Assembly: GCA_964517265.1 (NCBI GenBank)
Contig: CAZFBS010000003.1
Coordinates: 136,870-200,869 of the forward strand
Direction: 5' to 3'
Length of the DNA stretch: 64,000 bases
Source of the DNA: REEP01 sp964517265
GTDB lineage: Bacteria; Pseudomonadota; Alphaproteobacteria; Rhodospirillales; Defluviicoccaceae
Part shown: piece after piece, positions 27,153-35,531 of the stretch
Layout of the letters: each line of letters opens with the position of its first letter
How positions within the stretch are numbered: position 1 is the stretch's first letter
The notes under the pieces: model-generated
The model's database searches: none
Told to the model about the DNA's origin: nothing
What the model saw: the letters and a program-made list of their open reading frames with translations, nothing else
Translations under genes and position numbers: made by a program

Positions 27153-27355
27153 TCCGACAGCATGCGGCCGCGGCGACTCTCTTCAAGATTGCCTTCCCAC
27201 AGCACCTTCCCGAACAGCGTCTTCACTTCGCTCTGCCGCTTGAGCTTGATCAACACTCGCAAGCCTTCCTCGACGGCCGCCCGTTTGGTTTTCAGGCCGC
27301 TGATCTCCATCGCTTCGCGGATCAACGCCTCATCGAGTTCGATGTTGGTGCGCAT
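27149..27355 (-). CDS. vapB: VapB-type antitoxin
   Basis: A 68-residue antitoxin starting MRTNIELDEALIREAMEISG, then LKTKRAAVEEGLRVLIKLKRQ, a ribbon-helix-helix DNA-binding fold of the type II VapB (DUF2191) kind. The C-terminal half (LWEGNLEESRRGRM) would neutralise VapC. The ATG at 27355 leaves the palindrome at 27367-27396 free upstream as operator; longer frames would cover it. Confidence 0.92.
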   Translation of the reverse strand: MRTNIELDEALIREAMEISGLKTKRAAVEEGLRVLIKLKRQSEVKTLFGKVLWEGNLEESRRGRMLSE

Positions 27356-27366
27356 GGCAACATCCA

Positions 27367-27396
27367 ATGTGTATAGAATTGGACAATAATACACAT
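27367..27396. promoter_or_regulatory. VapBC operator palindrome
   Basis: ATGTGTAT and ATACACAT are perfect 8-bp arms 14 bp apart, 12 bp upstream of vapB, in an AT-rich patch. VapBC complexes normally bind such inverted repeats to repress their own operon. Confidence 0.75.
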
Positions 27397-27465
27397 TTCC
27401 GCGCCACTCGCCAATACCTTCGGCATCATCCCTGCGGCCGTCCAGCCGGTCTCAGTCTGATATCG

Positions 27466-28329
27466 TCAGGAATGGCCGGCGATGACGTGCCCGGCGCCCA
27501 GTCCCTCCTGCACATCCTTCGGCCGCGGCTGCGCCTTGGGCATCTTCGGCAGATCCAACGGAACCTTCTCGTAGGGGATCTGGCTCAGCATATGGCGGAT
27601 GAGGTTGAGCCGCGCCCGCCGCTTGTCGTCGGCCGGGACCACGTACCACGGCGCCTCGGGGGTGTCGGTCGCCTCCAGCATCCGCTGATAGGCGATCGTG
27701 TAGTCCCACCAGCGGCGCACCGATTCGGTGTCCATCGGGCTCAGCTTCCAGTGCTTGACCGGATCGGTGATCCGCGCCTCGAAGCGGCGGCGCTGCTCGT
27801 CCTGGCTGACATGGAGGAAGTACTTCAAGAGGATGATCCCGTTCCTCACGATCTCGCGCTCGAACGCCGGTGCGAGCCTGAGGAAGGCCTCGGTTTGCTC
27901 TTCGGTGCAAAAGCCCATCACCCGCTCGACCCCGGCCCGGTTGTACCAGGACCGGTCAAACAGAATGATCTCGCCCGCCGCCGGGAAATGGGCAATGTAG
28001 CGCTGGATGTAGAGCTGGGTCTTCTCACGGTCCGACGGCGTCGGCAACGCGACGTGATGGAACACCCGTGGGCTCGTACGCGCCGTGATCCGGCTGATCA
28101 CGCCGCCCTTGCCGGCGGTATCGCGGCCCTCGAAGACGACGATCACGCGAGCACCGGTGGCCACAGTCCACGCCTGCAACCGTGTCAGCTCGACCTGGAG
28201 CGCATAGAGCGCCTTCTCGAACGCCTTACGGGATAGCTTGACCGCCGCCGGCTCATCTGGCGTCGCGCTCTCGTCCTTGTCTTCGTTCTTCTTTTTGTCT
28301 TTTTCCTTGCGCGTTTTTGCCTTCGCCAT
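27466..28329 (-). CDS. ppk2: Polyphosphate kinase 2 (PPK2 family)
   Basis: Interconverts polyphosphate and nucleoside di- or triphosphates. At 287 residues it is a class-I single-domain PPK2: a Lys/Glu-rich start (KAKTRKEKDKKK), Walker A EGRDTAGKG (residues 67-75), Walker B FDRSWYNR (124-131), and the lid region MGFCTEEQTEAFL. AAGGAGG lies just before the ATG at 28329, which decides the start over the longer frame. It is divergent from the iscA-nifV operon. A link to energy supply for N2 fixation is possible but unproven. Confidence 0.94.
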   Translation of the reverse strand: MAKAKTRKEKDKKKNEDKDESATPDEPAAVKLSRKAFEKALYALQVELTRLQAWTVATGARVIVVFEGRDTAGKGGVISRITARTSPRVFHHVALPTPSDREKTQLYIQRYIAHFPAAGEIILFDRSWYNRAGVERVMGFCTEEQTEAFLRLAPAFEREIVRNGIILLKYFLHVSQDEQRRRFEARITDPVKHWKLSPMDTESVRRWWDYTIAYQRMLEATDTPEAPWYVVPADDKRRARLNLIRHMLSQIPYEKVPLDLPKMPKAQPRPKDVQEGLGAGHVIAGHS

Positions 28330-28476
28330 CCCAGCCTCCTTGTCTCGGCAACTCCCAGTTTCGTCAGTGTGACGGCAGAATGAACGCCCGACAAGGAAGG
28401 ACTGATCGTGCGAGGGGGAGGAGAGGAACAACGCTGCCAGCCGGATCGAAGAGGGGGCCACGCGTCGCCTTCCCCG

Positions 28477-28492
28477 TGTTTGAAAGCCGACA
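28477..28492. promoter_or_regulatory. NifA upstream activator site for iscA-nifV-fix operon
   Basis: TGTTTGAAAGCCGACA is a perfect TGT-N10-ACA, 75 bp upstream of the -24 element at 28567. It puts this operon under NifA. Confidence 0.85.
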
Positions 28493-28557
28493 AAGCCGAC
28501 GGCCACGTCCGAAAGCCGCCATACGCCGCTCCCGGTGTGAGACGGACTTATCAAGGA

Positions 28558-28585
28558 GTTAGCAACTGGCACGGCAGTTGCTAAC
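28558..28585. repeat. Perfect inverted repeat enclosing the sigma-54 promoter
   Basis: Arms GTTAGCAACTG (28558-28568) and CAGTTGCTAAC (28575-28585) are exact 11-bp complements around GCACGG. The -24 and -12 boxes lie inside. A bound protein would block RpoN polymerase, or the repeat may extrude; no regulator can be named. Confidence 0.85.
28567..28582 (+). promoter_or_regulatory. Sigma-54 promoter of iscA-nifV-nifW-fixABCX
   Basis: TGGCACGGCAGTTGCT, a full -24/-12 match. It is enclosed in a perfect palindrome (28558-28585: GTTAGCAACTG, 6-bp spacer, CAGTTGCTAAC). Transcription would begin near 28594, which excludes the long upstream frame of the first gene. Confidence 0.9.
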
Positions 28586-28658
28586 CCTGCGGTCAGAACA
28601 TCGCGCCGAGACACCGGCACGACAGGCCCGTTCAGCAAAGCAGGGAGCTTGGAAAACA

Positions 28659-28982
28659 GTGGTGGCATTGACCGAGAAGGCGGCGGACGTCGTGCGCAAG
28701 TTGATCACCACCTCCGATGAGGGCGCGACAGGTCTGCGGATCATGGTGGAGCAGGGCGGCTGCTCGGGGCTTCAGTACATGCTCGGGTTGGAGCGCAGCG
28801 CCGCGCCCGGTGACGAAGTCTACGAGTTCGGCGAGGTCAAGATCTACGTCGACGCCGACAGTTTGCCGATCATTCACAACATGAAGGTCGACTTCATCGA
28901 GACCCTCGATCGCTCCGGCTTCGTCTTCGATAACCCCAACGTCGGCGACGTCTGCTCGTGTGGGCGCTCGTTCGGCAGTTGA
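28659..28982 (+). CDS. Nif-linked IscA/HesB-type iron-sulfur protein
   Basis: An A-type Fe-S carrier of 107 residues. The conserved cysteines are GGCSGLQY and the C-terminal CSCGRSF. Homologues next to nifV or nifU are called IscA-nif, HesB-like or NifIscA. The GTG codons at 28659 and 28662 are the likely starts, since the promoter at 28567 rules out the longer frame; GGGAG lies about ten bases upstream. It is the first gene of the nifV-W-fixABCX operon. No nifS or nifU is nearby. Confidence 0.88.
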   Translation: MVALTEKAADVVRKLITTSDEGATGLRIMVEQGGCSGLQYMLGLERSAAPGDEVYEFGEVKIYVDADSLPIIHNMKVDFIETLDRSGFVFDNPNVGDVCSCGRSFGS

Positions 28983-28983
28983 C

Positions 28984-30168
28984 ATGACGGATGCCGCGGC
29001 CGTGACTCAGAACAGCGAATCCTCGATGACGAACCGGGCGGTCATCGTCAACGACACCACGCTGCGCGACGGTGAACAGACCGCCGGAGTGGCCTTCACC
29101 CTTGCCGAGAAGCTGGCCATCGCCGCCGCGCTCGATGACGCCGGCGTTCCCGAACTGGAGGTCGGCATTCCCGCGATGGGCGAGACGGAGCAGGCCAGCA
29201 TTCGCGCGGTGATGGGCCTGGGCCTTTCGGCACGCTGTATCGGCTGGTGCCGGATGCGCAAGGCGGATGTCGACGCGGCCGTCAAGAGCGGCCTTGCCGT
29301 GGTCAACCTGTCGATCCCGGTCTCCGATCAGCAGATCGCGAACAAGCTCGGCCAGCACCGGAGCGAGATCCTCGCCAGCGTCGCGCGAATCATCGCCTAT
29401 GCTCGCGACAACAGCCTTGAAGTCATTGTCGGTGGCGAGGATTCCTCCCGTGCCGATCCTGACTTCGTTTCCGAAGTCATCGCGGCGGCCGAGACTGCCG
29501 GCGCCCGTCGGTTTCGCTTTGCCGACACCCTCGGGATCATGGAGCCGTTCGGGGTTCTCGCAACCTTTCAGGCCTTGCGCGGCCGGACTGCCCTGGAACT
29601 TGAAATTCATGCTCATGACGACCTCGGTCTTGCCACCGCCAATTCCCTCGCCGCGGTTGTCGGCGGCGCGACCCACGTCAGCACCACCGTTAACGGCTTG
29701 GGCGAGCGCGCCGGCAACGCGCCGCTCGAAGAGGTGGTGGTGGCGCTCGAACAGCTTTACCGCTTGCGCTGCGGCGTTGCCGCCGAGAAGCTGGCGATGA
29801 TCTCCGCCCTCGTCGAAGAGGCCTCGGGCCGTCCGGTGCCGGCCAGCAAGAGCATCGTCGGCGCCGCCGTCTTCACCCACGAGTCCGGCATTCACGTTCA
29901 CGGCCTCTTGCACGATCCCGCCAACTATCAGGCACTCGATCCGTGCACGCTGGGTCGCCGGCACCAGATCGTTCTCGGCAAGCATTCCGGGCTGACCGCC
30001 GTTCGCCACGCCTACCGGAGCCTCGGCCTCAACGTCGATCCCAAACAGGCGGCGGCGATCCTCTTGCGGCTGCGCGCCCATGCCGAGGTAACCAAGGCGG
30101 CGCCGGGAGCGGAAACGCTGCTGCGGTTTCATGCCGAGACCGGCGGCGGGCAGGAGCGGGCGGCATGA
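28984..30168 (+). CDS. nifV: Homocitrate synthase NifV
   Basis: Condenses acetyl-CoA with 2-oxoglutarate to homocitrate, the organic ligand of FeMo-co. It is an HMGL-like TIM barrel with the DxTLRDGEQ motif (NDTTLRDGEQTAGVAF), HAHDDLGLATANSLA metal ligands, and the Gly-rich loop VNGLGERAGNAPLEEV. The C-terminal half includes HESGIHVHGLL and LGKHSGLTAV. The ATG at 28984 lies just after the iscA stop; the ATG at 29026 (MTNRAVIV) is an alternative. Its stop overlaps nifW (ATGA). Confidence 0.95.
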   Translation: MTDAAAVTQNSESSMTNRAVIVNDTTLRDGEQTAGVAFTLAEKLAIAAALDDAGVPELEVGIPAMGETEQASIRAVMGLGLSARCIGWCRMRKADVDAAVKSGLAVVNLSIPVSDQQIANKLGQHRSEILASVARIIAYARDNSLEVIVGGEDSSRADPDFVSEVIAAAETAGARRFRFADTLGIMEPFGVLATFQALRGRTALELEIHAHDDLGLATANSLAAVVGGATHVSTTVNGLGERAGNAPLEEVVVALEQLYRLRCGVAAEKLAMISALVEEASGRPVPASKSIVGAAVFTHESGIHVHGLLHDPANYQALDPCTLGRRHQIVLGKHSGLTAVRHAYRSLGLNVDPKQAAAILLRLRAHAEVTKAAPGAETLLRFHAETGGGQERAA

Positions 30169-30542
30169 GCACGTTTCACAACGATCTCGCCGATCTGACC
30201 ACAGCTGAGGACTTTCTCGATTACTTCGCGATCCCCTATGAGCAGCAGGTGATCGACCGCTGCCGGCTGCACATCCTCCAGCGGGCACATGATTACCTCG
30301 CGAGCGCCCGAAATGGGGGCGGGGAGAGTGCCGAGGAGCCGGAGGCGCAGCATCGCGAGCGCCTGCGGGCGATGCTGGAACAGGCCTACCGCGATTTCAC
30401 CGCATCCCATCCCTTGCAGGAGCGGGTGTTCAAGGTGCTCCGCGAGGCGCGGGCGGTGCCGGCCGGCGAGCGTTCGACGTTCGTGCCGCTCGAAGCCGTG
30501 GCCCGCGCCCGCCTCAAGCCCCGCTCCGATGCGCCCCGATGA
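30165..30542 (+). CDS. nifW: Nitrogenase-stabilising protein NifW
   Basis: A 125-residue protein of the NifW family, thought to protect or assemble the MoFe protein. It has LADLTTAEDFLDYFAIPYEQ, then VIDRCRLHILQRAHDYL, LRAMLEQAYRDFTASHPLQERVFKVL and the end TFVPLEAVARA. It starts inside the nifV stop (ATGA) and ends just before fixA, so the operon is tightly packed. Confidence 0.94.
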   Translation: MSTFHNDLADLTTAEDFLDYFAIPYEQQVIDRCRLHILQRAHDYLASARNGGGESAEEPEAQHRERLRAMLEQAYRDFTASHPLQERVFKVLREARAVPAGERSTFVPLEAVARARLKPRSDAPR

Positions 30543-30562
30543 GGAAGAGGAGCCGACAGACG

Positions 30563-31414
30563 ATGCACAGCGTGGTTTGCCTTAAGCAGGTGCCGGACAG
30601 CGCCCAGATTCGCATTCATCCGGTGACCAACACGATCATGCGGCAGGGGGTGCCGACGATCATCAATCCTTACGATCTGTTCGCGCTGGAGGAGGCGCTG
30701 CGGCTGCGCGATCGCTTCGGCGGTCGCGTCACCGTATTGACGATGGGCCCGCCGATGGCGGAAGCCGCATTGCGCAAGGCGCTCGCCTACGGTGCCGATG
30801 CGGCGGTGCTGATGACGGATCGTCTATTCGCGGGTTCCGACACCCTGGCGACGTCCTTCGTTCTTGCCCAGGCCATCGCCCGGATTGCCGCCGAACATCC
30901 CGTCGACATCGTGTTCGCCGGCAAGCAGACCATCGACGGCGACACCGCCCAGGTCGGGCCCGGCATCGCTAGTCGGATGGCGCTCAACCAGTTGACCTAT
31001 GTCGAGCGCATCGTCGAGCTCGATCCCACGCGAGGGCACATCGTCGTGCACCGACGCTCGGAAGGCGGCGTGCAGGTTCTGGCGACCCGCCTGCCGTGCC
31101 TCATTACCATGCTGGAGGGATCCAACGCGATCCGCTTCGCATCCATGGACGACATGTTCCGCGCCGCACGCGCCGAAATCACGACATGGAGCGCCGCCGA
31201 TACCGGTATTGCCGATGTCGGCAAATGCGGGCTGCGCGGCTCGCCCACCGTCGTGCGCAAGGTATTCGCGCCTACCCCACGAACGGAGAAGGCCAAGGCG
31301 ATCGAGAGTGCGGGCAAATCGTCCGCCGACATTGCCGATGCGGTCATCGACACGCTGCTGACCGCCAACCCCAAGCTCCACGACGACCTGTTTCGCCAGG
31401 CGCGTGCGGGCTGA
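30563..31414 (+). CDS. fixA: Electron-transfer flavoprotein beta subunit FixA
   Basis: Part of the membrane-associated FixABCX complex, which bifurcates electrons from NADH to quinone and to ferredoxin/flavodoxin for nitrogenase. ETF-beta features: MHSVVCLKQVPDS, NPYDLFALEEALRLRD, GKQTIDGDTAQVGPGIA and the end block GSPTVVRKVFAP. The ATG at 30563 follows GAGGAG, better than the ATG at 30539 that overlaps nifW. 283 residues. Confidence 0.95.
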   Translation: MHSVVCLKQVPDSAQIRIHPVTNTIMRQGVPTIINPYDLFALEEALRLRDRFGGRVTVLTMGPPMAEAALRKALAYGADAAVLMTDRLFAGSDTLATSFVLAQAIARIAAEHPVDIVFAGKQTIDGDTAQVGPGIASRMALNQLTYVERIVELDPTRGHIVVHRRSEGGVQVLATRLPCLITMLEGSNAIRFASMDDMFRAARAEITTWSAADTGIADVGKCGLRGSPTVVRKVFAPTPRTEKAKAIESAGKSSADIADAVIDTLLTANPKLHDDLFRQARAG

Positions 31415-31429
31415 GGAGACTTAAAGATC

Positions 31430-32533
31430 ATGCCCGAAGCGAAAAGCCTCCCGAACAGGCCGCGTCCGGCCGGCCGCAGCAAGGAGTTGCCGGAACACCT
31501 CAAGGCTTACAAGGGGGTCTGGGTGTTCATCGAGATGGAGCGCGGCCAGGTTCACCCCGTCTCCTGGGAACTGCTAGGTGAAGGCAGGAAACTGGCCGAG
31601 GCGCTCGGCGTCGAGCTTGCCGGTGTTGCGATGGGACCGCACCGGGACCGGCTGGCAAGCCTCGTCGGCGAGGCGGCTGGGTACGGCGCCGACGTTGTCT
31701 ACCAGATCGAGGATCCGCTCCTTGCGGCCTATCGCACTGAGCCGTTCACCCGCGGGATGACCGCGCTGGTCGAGACCTACAAGCCGGAAATCCTTCTGCT
31801 TGGCGCCACCACCCTCGGCCGCGATCTCGCCGGCAGCGTCGCTACCCGCCTTGCCACCGGCCTGACCGCCGACTGTACCGGTCTTGCCATGGACATGGAG
31901 ACCCGGAGCATGGCGTCGACGCGCCCGACGTTCGGCGGCAGCCTGCTGTGCACCATCCACACGCTGCATTTCCGCCCGCAGATGGCGACGGTGCGCCCGC
32001 GCGTGATGGAAATGCCGGAGCCCCAGTCCGGGCGTCAGGCGCGCGTCGTCGTTCATCGGCTGGAAATGACGGAAGACGACATTATCACCAAGGTGCTCGA
32101 TTTCATCCCCGATGGCGATCAGAACAAGGTCCGTCTTGCCTATGCCGATATCGTCGTTGCCGGCGGTCTCGGGCTCGGCTCGCCGGAGAATTTCCAGCTC
32201 GTCCGGGATCTCGCCGCAGTGCTCGGCGCCGAATACGGCGGCTCGCGTCCGCTCGTCCAGAAGGGCTGGATTTCCGCCGATCGCCAGATCGGCCAGACCG
32301 GCAAGACCATCCGGCCCAAGCTCTACATTGCTGCGGGTATCTCCGGAGCGATTCAGCATCGGGTCGGCACGGAAGGGTCCGACATGATCCTCGCGATCAA
32401 TACCGATCCCAGTGCACCGATCTTCGATTTCGCCACCTACGCCCTTGTCGGCGATGCCCTTGAAATTCTCCCGGCGCTGACGGAGGCGTTCCGGCAGCGG
32501 ATCACCGCCGCCGAACGCGCCGCTGTCGCCTGA
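31430..32533 (+). CDS. fixB: Electron-transfer flavoprotein alpha subunit FixB
   Basis: Pairs with FixA to bind FAD. The C-terminal FAD domain is typical of ETF-alpha: GGLGLGSPENFQLVRDLAAV, then GSRPLVQKGWI, QIGQTGKTIRPKLYIAAGIS and SGAIQHRVGTEGSDMILAIN. At 367 residues it is the usual FixB length, with a basic N-terminal arm (PNRPRPAGRSKELPEHLKAY). GGAGA precedes the ATG at 31430, 15 bases after fixA. Confidence 0.96.
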   Translation: MPEAKSLPNRPRPAGRSKELPEHLKAYKGVWVFIEMERGQVHPVSWELLGEGRKLAEALGVELAGVAMGPHRDRLASLVGEAAGYGADVVYQIEDPLLAAYRTEPFTRGMTALVETYKPEILLLGATTLGRDLAGSVATRLATGLTADCTGLAMDMETRSMASTRPTFGGSLLCTIHTLHFRPQMATVRPRVMEMPEPQSGRQARVVVHRLEMTEDDIITKVLDFIPDGDQNKVRLAYADIVVAGGLGLGSPENFQLVRDLAAVLGAEYGGSRPLVQKGWISADRQIGQTGKTIRPKLYIAAGISGAIQHRVGTEGSDMILAINTDPSAPIFDFATYALVGDALEILPALTEAFRQRITAAERAAVA

Positions 32534-32551
32534 GAAGAAGGACCCTTAGCC

Positions 32552-33853
32552 ATGCCTGAAAAATTTGACGCCATCGTCGTCGGTGCCGGCCCCGCCGGCA
32601 ATGCGGCGGCGCTGACGCTGGCCCGCGCCGGTGTCAACGTGTTGCAGCTCGAACGCGGCGAGTATCCCGGCTCGAAGAACGTCCAGGGCGCGATCATGTA
32701 TGCCGATCAGCTCGAGGCGCTTGTTCCGGAGTTCCGCGAGGATGCTCCTCTCGAGCGTCATATCGTCGAGCAGCGGATCTGGATGCTGAGCGATACCGCG
32801 CACGTCGGCACTCACTATCGCTGCGATGCCTTCAATGAGGAGCGGCCCAACCGCTACACCATCATCCGCGCCCAGTTCGACAAGTGGTTTTCGAAGAAGG
32901 TTCAGGAAGCGGGGGGATTGGTCATCTGCGAGACCACGGTGACCGAGCTGATCAAGGACGATCGCGGTCGGGTCATCGGCGTTCGCACCGACCGTGCCGG
33001 GGGCGAGATTTATGCCGATGTTGTCGTTCTCGCCGATGGCGTCAACGCCCTCGTCGCTCAGCGCTCCGGCTTGCGCGATGAACTGACGCCGGATACCGTC
33101 GCCCTCGCCGTAAAGGAGATGCACTTCCTGCCCGAAGAAGTGATTCAGCAGCGCTTCAACGTCAGCGGCGAGGAGGGTGTCGTGATCGAGGCGGCGGGAA
33201 CCGTTACCGAAGGCATGCTGGGGACCGGCTTCATCTACACCAACAGGGAATCGCTTTCGGTCGGGATTGGCTGTCTCGTCTCCGACTTTGCCGCCTCCGG
33301 CGTGCGCCCTTATGACCTTCTCGATCGGTTCAAGCAGCATCCCTCGATCCGGCCGCTCCTCGAAGGCAGCGAGGTGAAGGAGTACGCCGCTCACTTGATT
33401 CCCGAAGGGGGCTTTCGCGCGATCCCCGAGGTCAGCGGCGATGGCTGGCTGGTGGCCGGCGACGCCGGACAGTTCGTCAACTCGCTCCACCGCGAGGGCT
33501 CGAACATGGCGATGACAACCGGCTTGCTGGCCGCGGAGACGATCATCGCGTTGCGCCAGGCGCAAAAGCCGATGACCGCCGCCAATCTTGCCGGCTATCG
33601 CAAGCGGCTGAAGAACAGCTACGTGATGAAGGATTTGCGCAAGTACCGCGACCTTCCCGGCGTGTTGCACAACAACAAGCAGTTCGTCACCACCTATCCC
33701 GAGCTTCTCGCCCAGGCAGCCAGCACCTGGTTCCGGGTCGATGGCGTCGACAAGCGTACCAAGGAGCGGGCCATCGTCCGCAGCTTTCGTCGCGGGCGCT
33801 CGATCCGCGGCATCATTGGAGACGTTTTCAAACTTGCGAGGGCCGTGCGATGA
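32552..33853 (+). CDS. fixC: FixC flavoprotein oxidoreductase (ETF-QO type)
   Basis: Quinone-facing flavoprotein of FixABCX. FAD-binding GAGPAGNAAALTLARAG at the N-terminus and the second FAD motif GDGWLVAGDAGQFVN are visible; membrane-contact segment GFRAIPEVSGDG precedes it. 433 residues, full length. GAAGAAGGA precedes the ATG. The 3' end overlaps fixX by four bases. Confidence 0.96.
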   Translation: MPEKFDAIVVGAGPAGNAAALTLARAGVNVLQLERGEYPGSKNVQGAIMYADQLEALVPEFREDAPLERHIVEQRIWMLSDTAHVGTHYRCDAFNEERPNRYTIIRAQFDKWFSKKVQEAGGLVICETTVTELIKDDRGRVIGVRTDRAGGEIYADVVVLADGVNALVAQRSGLRDELTPDTVALAVKEMHFLPEEVIQQRFNVSGEEGVVIEAAGTVTEGMLGTGFIYTNRESLSVGIGCLVSDFAASGVRPYDLLDRFKQHPSIRPLLEGSEVKEYAAHLIPEGGFRAIPEVSGDGWLVAGDAGQFVNSLHREGSNMAMTTGLLAAETIIALRQAQKPMTAANLAGYRKRLKNSYVMKDLRKYRDLPGVLHNNKQFVTTYPELLAQAASTWFRVDGVDKRTKERAIVRSFRRGRSIRGIIGDVFKLARAVR

Positions 33854-34137
33854 GCATCAAAGTCGAGGAAAAACTTTACCAGAACCGCTACGTGGTCGAC
33901 GAGGGCCGACCGCATATCCGCATTAAAGATGAGGCTGCGGCGGCCGGTGGGCTGAACGCGCTGGTTCACATCTGCCCCGCCGGGTGCTGGTCGCTGCAGC
34001 CGGATGGGCAGGTGAGCGGCACCCTCGACGGCTGCTTCGAGTGCGGAACCTGCCGCATCGTTGCCTCCGCGAGCGGAAAGGAGATCGAATGGTCGTACCC
34101 GCGTGGCGGGTTCGGCATCCTCTACAAGTTCGGCTGA
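33850..34137 (+). CDS. fixX: FixX ferredoxin-like protein
   Basis: A 95-residue Fe-S subunit paired with FixC. It starts MSIKVEEKLYQNRYVVDEGR and has HICPAGCWSLQPDGQ and the cysteine-rich CFECGTCRIV, typical of FixX/ETF-QO C-terminal ferredoxins. Last gene of the operon that starts at the 28567 promoter. The frame overlaps fixC by ATGA. Confidence 0.96.
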   Translation: MSIKVEEKLYQNRYVVDEGRPHIRIKDEAAAAGGLNALVHICPAGCWSLQPDGQVSGTLDGCFECGTCRIVASASGKEIEWSYPRGGFGILYKFG

Positions 34138-34309
34138 CCGGCTTGAGCGGAAATGCGGGCGGTTGCGGCGTTGGCAGGCATTTGCGGCGGTAGGGCAGCA
34201 TGAGGGTAGGCTGCCCATGCCAAGGCAGCGCCGAACGGGGCGACGATCTTCTCCTGAACCCGCCGAAGGAGGAGATCATCGCATTGCCGTTACCGCCGAG
34301 CCACCATGA

Positions 34310-35101
34310 TCACGACCCACACACCGTCAACGCGCTGTTGGCCTCCGACGGTTTCATCTGCGGCCGCAGCGAGCGCAGTACGCGCGCAGGCATTCCAACG
34401 GCTAGGCTGTAACCGGGGATGTCGTCGCGGACCAGCGCGCCCGCACCGACAACCACATGCTCCCCAATTGTCACTCCGTCCAACACCTTGACGTGCGATC
34501 CCAGCCACGAGCTCGGACCGACGCGAATGCCGTTTTCCGAACCAATGACATCCTGTTCGGCGAAGGAGATATCGACCCGCTCAAGATCGTATGTGCTGCC
34601 GACGAGGTAGGTATAGGCAGCGATCATCGTATTTTGCCCCACCACGACACGATGCGACGAGAACAACTCGCAGTTGAAGCCGATGTTGGCGCCGTCTTCG
34701 AGATAGATGCTGCCGTTCTTGCAGCTCAAAATACTGTTGCGCCCGAGAAACACCCCGTTCCCGATTACGATACCCTCGTTATCAGTGCCTTTGGCATCGA
34801 TCAGGCAGTTATCATCGATAATGACATCGTCGCCGATCGAAATTTTGTGCGGATGGCGCAGCACGATCCCGCTGCCAAACACCACGTTTCTGCCGACGTG
34901 CTTCAAGATCATCGGATAGAAGATGCGGCGCAGAAAAAGCCCCAGTGCGCCCGGTATCGTGCTGAACAGAAGCACGATTAACTCATACCGGATGAGGGTC
35001 AGCCATCCACGTTGCCCGATGATGAGATCCTGGTACTTGCCGAGTTTGGATGACGTGCCATCGGAGATGACGTGACGCGTTTTGAGCTTGGCTGTCTGCA
35101 T
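34310..35101 (-). CDS. Left-handed beta-helix (hexapeptide) acyltransferase
   Basis: A 263-residue protein with an N-terminal hydrophobic stretch (about 30-60: LTLIRYELIVLLFSTIPGAL) and a hexapeptide-repeat domain (about 75-230: NVVFGSGIVLRHPHKISIGD, then VIIDDNCLIDAKG and VLDGVTIGEHVVVGAGALVR). The WcaF/LacA-type fold acetylates sugars or surface glycans. The exact substrate is unknown. The ATG at 35101 (MQTAKLK) is chosen; the longer frame to 35230 begins in AT-rich upstream DNA. Convergent with fixX. Confidence 0.85.
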   Translation of the reverse strand: MQTAKLKTRHVISDGTSSKLGKYQDLIIGQRGWLTLIRYELIVLLFSTIPGALGLFLRRIFYPMILKHVGRNVVFGSGIVLRHPHKISIGDDVIIDDNCLIDAKGTDNEGIVIGNGVFLGRNSILSCKNGSIYLEDGANIGFNCELFSSHRVVVGQNTMIAAYTYLVGSTYDLERVDISFAEQDVIGSENGIRVGPSSWLGSHVKVLDGVTIGEHVVVGAGALVRDDIPGYSLAVGMPARVLRSLRPQMKPSEANSALTVCGS

Positions 35102-35531
35102 CTCGCATGTCCTTGTGTCGCCTGATCCGGAACGACAGGGTGATCGCACTGTGTTTATCCGAATGGATCCATTATGAACGCAAACGCTAATAATATATAA
35201 AAAGGTGCGACCGATGTTCTGATATTCCATTTCATCAGACTCCCGGTCAAGTCAACACGAAATTCGTAAATGATCTGTTAATTATTGTCCGCGTTTTGTG
35301 CGAAGGGACAAAGGAAGGATGCGCCTTTTGTTGATATGAAAAGGCCCGTCAGCAAGGCGGCTCATGACGCCAGCGCTCCAACAAACCGGCGGCGCCCTAC
35401 CGGTCTGCTGGGCTGCAGATCAAGCGAAAGCCCTTATTTTCCGCTCCCGCAACATGCCGCGGCGCGCCAGCCTCGAAACCAATTCTTAGGGATTATCAAC
35501 GACGCTCCCTGGTGCAAAGGAGCTTTCGCCC
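35102..35531. other. AT-rich intergenic region with a 12-bp palindrome
   Basis: No supported gene. The stretch 35150-35300 is clearly more AT-rich than its surroundings (runs such as TAATATATAAAAAGG). A perfect palindrome AATGGATCCATT lies at 35162-35173. It probably holds promoters for the divergent flanking genes; a segment around 35280-35530 appears on one strand as an open frame but without protein features. Confidence 0.45.
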
